This document shows positions 5,395-7,292 of a stretch of DNA of 7,292 bases, in pieces. The position numbers were made by a program, and so were the translations under genes. Under the pieces are notes generated by a model, which saw nothing but the letters and a program-made list of their open reading frames with translations, had not been told where the DNA came from and made no database searches. Every line of letters starts with the position of its first letter. Position 1 is the first letter of the stretch. The stretch is from Bryobacterales bacterium (lineage in GTDB: Bacteria; Acidobacteriota; Terriglobia; Bryobacterales; Bryobacteraceae), in NCBI GenBank assembly GCA_025456495.1, contig JALOKO010000189.1:1-7292 (forward strand), in the 5' to 3' direction.

Positions 5395-6309
5395 ATGAAA
5401 TGCAGGGACTTGCGGTCTGATCTGGATGTTTCCGCAGCGGAACTTGGCAACCTGCTGGAGTTGGCGCGGCACGTCAAGCAGTTCCCCAATCTCTATCGCG
5501 AGGCGCTGGAAGGGCGCTATATCAGCCTCCTGTTTGAAAAGCCCTCGCTGCGAACCCGGCTGACCTTTGAGTTGGCGGCCAAGCAATTGGGTGGGGACGC
5601 GGTGACGGTGGTAGGCCCCATCGGGGACCGGGAGCCGCTGAAAGATGTCGCCCGCAATCTGGACCGTTGGACGCACGGCATTGTCGCCAGAGTCTTTTGG
5701 CAGCAGACGATTGAGGATCTTGCCCACTATGCCAACGTGCCCGTCATCAACGCGCTGAGTGATCTGTATCACCCTTGCCAGGCGCTGGCCGACGCGCAGA
5801 CGATGCTGGAGCATCTGGGTACGCTGCGTGGCAAGAAGCTTTGCTACCTCGGCGACGGCAACAACGTGGCCCATTCCTTAGGGCTTACGGTAAGCCGGTT
5901 AGGCATGGACTTCGTGATTGCCGCACCGGCAGGGTATGAACCACGGGGCGAGGTGTGGCAAAGCGTACAGCAGCTTGCCGAGGAGCACCGCGTGGCGGCG
6001 CAGGTAACCACCCGGCCCGAAGAGGCGCTGGAGGGGGCGGATGTCGTCTACACCGATGTCTGGGCCAGCATGGGGCTGGAGCACGAGACCGTCCAGCGTC
6101 GCATTGATTTCAAGGATTTCACCGTCACCGAGGCCCTGATGGCGCGCGCCAATCCGGGAGCGATTTTCATGCACTGTCTGCCCGCTCATCGCGACGAGGA
6201 AGTGACGGACGCCGTGATGGAAAGCCCGCAATCTGTTGTCTTTGACCAGGCAGAAAACCGGCTGCACGCGCAGAAGGCCTTGCTGCTGTCGTTGCTGGGC
6301 GGCGCCTGA
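5395..6309 (+). CDS. argF: Ornithine carbamoyltransferase
   Basis: The enzyme makes citrulline and phosphate from ornithine and carbamoyl phosphate, in the cytoplasm, normally as a trimer. The 304-residue protein is of normal length. The carbamoyl phosphate loop is S51-L-R-T-R55 within FEKPSLRTR; many homologues have STRTR, though leucine also occurs. H126-P-C-Q129 is the second signature. D221-VWA-S225-M-G227 binds ornithine, and H260-C-L-P263 is the catalytic cysteine loop. The SMG loop and HCLPAHR argue for ornithine rather than an N-acetyl- or N-succinylornithine enzyme. ATG 5395 fits the family N-terminus (MKCRDL), but its only Shine-Dalgarno-like sequence, GAGGAG (5374-5379), is 15 bases away. 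The frame is open back to 5224, so ATG 5365 (ten residues longer) is possible. argG follows after 173 bases and catalyses the next step. Confidence 0.96.
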   Translation: MKCRDLRSDLDVSAAELGNLLELARHVKQFPNLYREALEGRYISLLFEKPSLRTRLTFELAAKQLGGDAVTVVGPIGDREPLKDVARNLDRWTHGIVARVFWQQTIEDLAHYANVPVINALSDLYHPCQALADAQTMLEHLGTLRGKKLCYLGDGNNVAHSLGLTVSRLGMDFVIAAPAGYEPRGEVWQSVQQLAEEHRVAAQVTTRPEEALEGADVVYTDVWASMGLEHETVQRRIDFKDFTVTEALMARANPGAIFMHCLPAHRDEEVTDAVMESPQSVVFDQAENRLHAQKALLLSLLGGA

Positions 6310-6482
6310 AGCGCTGAACGGTTGCTGGCTTTGTTCCGGGTGGAGGTGGCGCTTTCCGCAAGCCCCCCTTCTGAACGACACTGGAGATCTGGGGATGCGT
6401 TCCCCGTGCCCCGCCGTCGAAGAGCGATATCCCGTAGGATCTCTGTGGCGGGCGGCCCAAGAAAGGAAATCAGCAAAGCTCT
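6310..6482 (+). other. argF-argG spacer with possible leader structure
   Basis: No gene is visible in this 173-base gap. GGGGA (6391-6395) and TCCCC (6401-6405) form a short hairpin. It is nested between GAGATC (6384-6389) and GATCTC (6438-6443), which could pair over a longer distance. There is no U-tract, no clear promoter and no T-box motif. The only purine-rich Shine-Dalgarno-like sequence, AAGGA (6463-6467), lies 15 bases before the argG ATG. Confidence 0.4.
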
Positions 6483-7292
6483 ATGAGTACACCGAAACGC
6501 GTCGCCCTTGCTTACTCGGGTGGCTTGGACACCTCAGTCATCATTCCCTGGCTGAAGGAAAACTACGGATGCGACGTGGTTGCCGTCTGTGGCGATGTCG
6601 GCCAAGGCGGGGAAGAGCTCACCGGGCTGCGCGAGAAGGCGCTGGCGACAGGAGCGGTGGAATGCTACGTGGCCGACCTCCGCGAGGAATTCGTTCAGGA
6701 CTATCTGTGGCCGATGGTTCGTTCTGGGGCGGTGTACGAGCACAAGTATTTGTTGGGCACCTCCATTGCCCGCCCGCTGCTTGCCAAAAAGCAAGTGGAA
6801 GTGGCCCTGGAAGCAGGCTGTGATGGCCTGGCCCACGGCTGCACGGGCAAGGGCAACGATCAGGTGCGCTTTGAGCTCACCTACAAGGCGCTGGCGCCGC
6901 ATCTGCCGGTGATTGCGCCGTGGCGCGAATGGGACCTCACCTCCCGCGAGGCGGCAATCGCCTACGCGGAGAAGCACAACGTCCCATTGAACGTGTCCAC
7001 CACCAAGATCTACAGCCGGGATCGCAACCTCTGGCACATTTCACACGAGGGTGGCGCGCTGGAGGATCCAGCCAACGCGGCGCCGGATGACATCTGGATG
7101 CTTTCCCGGAGCCCAGCTGAAGCGCCCGACACTCCTGGTACGGTCACCATTGGTTTTGAGAAAGGCAATGCGGTCACCGTGGACGGCGTAACGCTGTCTG
7201 GCACGGAACTCATCGAAGCCCTGAACACGCTGGGCGGCGAGCACGGTGTCGGCCGCATTGACCTGGTGGAGAACCGCTTTGTGGGGATGAAG
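6483..7292 (+). CDS. argG: Argininosuccinate synthase (partial, N-terminal 270 aa)
   Basis: The enzyme joins citrulline and aspartate, with ATP cleaved to AMP and pyrophosphate, to give argininosuccinate, the step after ArgF. The window holds 270 of the roughly 400 residues expected and the frame runs off the right edge. Residues 10-18 (AYSGGLDTS) are the N-type ATP pyrophosphatase P-loop. YLLGTSIARP (89-98) and GCTGKGNDQVRFE (119-131) are citrulline/aspartate-binding segments. YSRDRNLWHISHEG (177-190) is the conserved substrate-binding stretch. There is no sign of truncation or frameshift. ATG 6483 gives the standard N-terminus (MSTPKRVALAYSGG), although the ribosome-binding site is poorly placed. 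It is co-directional with argF, so shared arginine control is expected, either by co-transcription or a separate leader. Confidence 0.97.
   Translation, partial: MSTPKRVALAYSGGLDTSVIIPWLKENYGCDVVAVCGDVGQGGEELTGLREKALATGAVECYVADLREEFVQDYLWPMVRSGAVYEHKYLLGTSIARPLLAKKQVEVALEAGCDGLAHGCTGKGNDQVRFELTYKALAPHLPVIAPWREWDLTSREAAIAYAEKHNVPLNVSTTKIYSRDRNLWHISHEGGALEDPANAAPDDIWMLSRSPAEAPDTPGTVTIGFEKGNAVTVDGVTLSGTELIEALNTLGGEHGVGRIDLVENRFVGMK

Noticed and set aside
4390..5874. Long 494-codon open frame on the minus strand, antisense to the Gfo/Idh/MocA gene and argF
   Set aside because: It covers two firmly identified plus-strand genes and their spacer, has no recognisable domain and a low-complexity, Arg/Gln-rich composition. 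This is the usual antisense shadow in high-GC DNA.
6310..6482. Search for a T-box, tRNA or known riboswitch in the argF-argG spacer
   Set aside because: No T-box core, cloverleaf or recognisable riboswitch pattern is present; only short stems are seen.

Overview
The window is about 60% GC and holds six protein genes, two of them cut by its edges. The likely source is a high-GC soil-type bacterium. Acidobacteriota (Solibacter/Bryobacter-like) is my best guess. It rests on the predicted twin-arginine-exported Gfo/Idh/MocA and DegT proteins, the style of the DksA/TraR protein and the argF-argG pairing. This is inference; Planctomycetota or Verrucomicrobiota cannot be excluded.

Left half, minus strand. 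At 1-312 is the N-terminal third of a DegT/DnrJ/EryC1/StrS-type PLP aminotransferase with a twin-arginine-like leader. A 336-base gap follows, containing a strong intrinsic terminator (552-588) that ends the next minus-strand gene. That gene (649-1032) is a 127-residue DksA/TraR regulator in which two of the four zinc-finger cysteines are replaced (C-T-C-A). It is preceded by a roughly 170-nt leader with two perfect inverted repeats, driven by a near-ideal sigma70 promoter (TTGACA-N16-TATAAT with an extended -10). Further upstream, also on the minus strand, is a complete 693-residue molybdopterin/[4Fe-4S] oxidoreductase of the formate dehydrogenase/DMSO reductase superfamily (1454-3535), with no partner subunit nearby.

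Right half, plus strand. A 212-bp divergent spacer with a short 12-bp tandem repeat leads to a Gfo/Idh/MocA-type NAD(P)-dependent oxidoreductase with a twin-arginine leader (3748-5160). Then come two arginine biosynthesis genes: argF, ornithine carbamoyltransferase (5395-6309), and argG, argininosuccinate synthase (6483 to the window edge). They catalyse consecutive steps, ornithine to citrulline to argininosuccinate. A candidate promoter with an overlapping ARG-box-like sequence lies upstream of argF.

No CRISPR array, insertion sequence, tRNA, rRNA or clear mobile element was seen. Most of the window is ordinary metabolism. The parts most worth a second look are the zinc-ligand-depleted DksA with its strong promoter and structured leader, and the predicted export of two cofactor-dependent enzymes usually thought of as cytoplasmic.
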